From Pseudomonadota bacterium (GTDB lineage: Bacteria > Desulfobacterota > Anaeroferrophillalia > Anaeroferrophillales > Tharpellaceae), in assembly GCA_015486505.1 (NCBI GenBank), contig WFRP01000056.1:1-7594 (forward strand): 7,594 nt of DNA. The letters run 5' to 3'. Positions 7,204 to 7,594 of this stretch are shown one piece after another. The notes below the pieces were generated by a model. The model was not told the DNA's origin, did not search any database, and worked only from the letters and a program-made list of their open reading frames with translations. Position numbers and translations under genes: made by a program. The number at the start of each line of letters is the position of its first letter. Positions within the stretch are counted from its first letter, which is position 1.

Positions 7204-7223
7204 TAACTCAACTTTCTGAGTTA
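7204..7223 (+). terminator. Hairpin just after the operon, possible weak terminator
   Basis: TAACTCA (7204-7210), loop ACTTTC, TGAGTTA (7217-7223) form a perfect 7-bp stem 15 bases after the last stop codon. The stem is A/T-rich and no T-run follows, so it is a poor intrinsic terminator by itself. The position suits an mRNA 3' end. Half of it is also part of the inverted repeat shared with 7574-7586. Confidence 0.25.
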
Positions 7224-7246
7224 GTACCTTACAGGTTATTTTCTGC
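7207..7246. repeat. Left arm of outer inverted repeat
   Basis: CTCAACTTTCTGA (7207-7219) and TTATTTTCTGC (7236-7246) each recur as perfect reverse complements in the same outer-to-inner order at 7574-7586 and 7536-7546. The 16 bases between the two blocks are not conserved with the 27 bases in the right arm. The paired arms enclose about 290 bases of nested repeats. Confidence 0.6.
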
Positions 7247-7267
7247 ACCAAAAAACAAGATTTAATA

Positions 7268-7285
7268 ATCAGAAAATGTTCTGAT
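7268..7285 (+). repeat. Palindrome with 7-bp arms
   Basis: ATCAGAA (7268-7274), loop AATG, TTCTGAT (7279-7285). The half-site TCAGAA also occurs in the right outer inverted repeat at 7574-7579 (and as TTCTGA at 7214-7219), so this may be an internal relic of the same element or a protein-binding site. Function is unknown. Confidence 0.45.
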
Positions 7286-7300
7286 AAGAGTACTTATTTG

Positions 7301-7351
7301 CGCCCAACGGAAGTGCCCTTGGGGTGCGACCAGCGGAAGTGCCCCTGGGTG
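7301..7351 (+). repeat. Tandem duplication, two units of 26 and 25 bases
   Basis: Unit A is 7301-7326 and unit B is 7327-7351. Both share the core CGGAAGTGCCC and end in GGGTG. They differ at three positions and by one missing G. The units are inserted between TTATTTGCG (7294-7302) and GCGGG (7351-7355), two stretches that are fused together in the shorter copy at 1528-1538. This suggests a local expansion in the second copy. Confidence 0.75.
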
Positions 7352-7396
7352 CGGGTCGCAAGGCCCTGTTTGGGTTGCGGGATTGTTCCCGCATTA
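7351..7396 (+). repeat. Structured intergenic repeat, copy 2 (two hairpins)
   Basis: This matches 1534-1580 closely. Hairpin 1 is GGGTC (7353-7357), loop GCAA, GGCCC (7362-7366), with one T·G pair. Hairpin 2 is TGCGGGA (7376-7382), loop TTGT, TCCCGCA (7387-7393). Compared with copy 1, the changes in hairpin 1 keep pairing at two positions (G·U to G-C, and C-G to U·G), and the first loop is a GNRA-type tetraloop here. That points to selection on structure or recent spread of a structured element. Confidence 0.75.
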
Positions 7397-7430
7397 GATA
7401 TTTTATCATATATTCGAGCAGTTATGGTTG

Positions 7431-7506
7431 CCCGCAAAGACGCAAAGGCGCCAAGAAAACCGAAAAACGGGGCAATATTTCTTGAAACCCTTTGCGCCTT
7501 TGCGGG
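7431..7506. repeat. Long imperfect hairpin of the dispersed CGCAAAG type
   Basis: The left arm 7431-7458 begins CCCGCAAAGACGCAAAGG. The right arm 7478-7506 is its near-complement, ending CCTTTGCGGG. Pairing is broken by one mismatch (A7440) and a short internal loop near 7449-7451. The loop is about 19 bases, 7459-7477. GTTAT occurs on both sides (7421-7425 and 7511-7515), possibly a target duplication. Repeats with CGCAAAGRCGCAAAG are common in intergenic DNA of anaerobic and environmental bacteria and are often mis-annotated as short proteins containing RKDAKA. No transposase is present, so this would be a non-autonomous element. Confidence 0.8.
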
Positions 7507-7535
7507 AGACGTTATAAAAATATCATTGCTATAAG

Positions 7536-7586
7536 GCAGAAAATAAGCTTATAAATCAATGGGTTATATTAAATCAGAAAGTTGAG
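7536..7586. repeat. Right arm of outer inverted repeat
   Basis: GCAGAAAATAA (7536-7546) and TCAGAAAGTTGAG (7574-7586) are exact reverse complements of the two blocks in the left arm at 7236-7246 and 7207-7219. The window ends eight bases later, so the outer limit of the repeat cannot be judged. Confidence 0.6.
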
Positions 7587-7594
7587 ATTTAACA

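Larger units (their letters stand above)
7189..7594. other. Intergenic region after the operon, no gene seen, repeat-rich
   Basis: About 400 bases with no supportable coding sequence or RNA gene. It holds, in order: a hairpin just after the operon, a palindrome at 7268-7285, a 26-base tandem duplication, a second copy of the two-hairpin repeat, and a long imperfect hairpin of the CGCAAAG type. Inverted repeats lie near both edges. The flanks are A/T-rich, while the repeats themselves are G/C-rich. Confidence 0.8.

Noticed and set aside
7301..7351. CRISPR array
   Set aside because: There are only two directly abutting units with no spacers and no cas genes.
7376..7400. Rho-independent terminator formed by the GC hairpin of repeat copy 2
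   Set aside because: The stem is strong but is followed by TTAGATATTTT, not a continuous T-run, and the identical stem occurs inside the operon before hdrB where termination would be unhelpful.
7298..7534. Open frame of 78 codons on the + strand
   Set aside because: It starts at a TTG, runs through the tandem repeat and both hairpins, and its sequence (RKDAKAPRKP, LCAFAGD) is the typical spurious translation of the CGCAAAG repeat. No RBS is evident.

Overview
The window is bacterial in style, with Shine-Dalgarno sites, tightly packed genes and roughly 50% GC. Its genes belong to the soluble heterodisulfide-reductase (Hdr) family found in strictly anaerobic, often sulfate-reducing or syntrophic bacteria. 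A Desulfobacterota-like host fits both the gene set and the CGCAAAG-type dispersed hairpin downstream, but this is inference from content and no rRNA or other marker is present.

Layout. All genes lie on the + strand and look like one operon. 2-982 is the 3' part of an hdrA whose start lies upstream of the window. 979-1512 is hdrC and 1599-2426 is hdrB. 2426-5503 encodes a 1025-residue protein in which two HdrA units are fused head to tail. 5543-5971 is mvhD. 6037-7188 is an FrhB/FdhB-like flavin/iron-sulfur subunit. The hdrA/hdrC and hdrB/hdrA-fusion junctions overlap by a few bases, and the other gaps are 39-86 bases. From 7189 to the end (about 400 bases) I see no gene, only nested repeats and hairpins.

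How the genes work together (inference from families). The FrhB/FdhB-like subunit would exchange electrons with a soluble donor or acceptor (formate dehydrogenase, a deazaflavin or a nicotinamide). MvhD would pass them through its [2Fe-2S] cluster to the HdrA flavins, where flavin-based bifurcation or confurcation could occur. HdrB, with two CCG (non-cubane cluster) domains, would reduce or oxidise a disulfide or thiol substrate through HdrC, while the ferredoxin domains of HdrA would exchange electrons with ferredoxin. I see no membrane segment or signal peptide, so the complex should be cytoplasmic.

The least ordinary points are the asymmetric double HdrA alongside a second hdrA in the same operon, the lack of a catalytic formate dehydrogenase or hydrogenase gene in view, and a structured intergenic repeat. 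That repeat occurs between hdrC and hdrB and again after the operon, with an apparent internal tandem expansion, inside a larger region bounded by inverted repeats.
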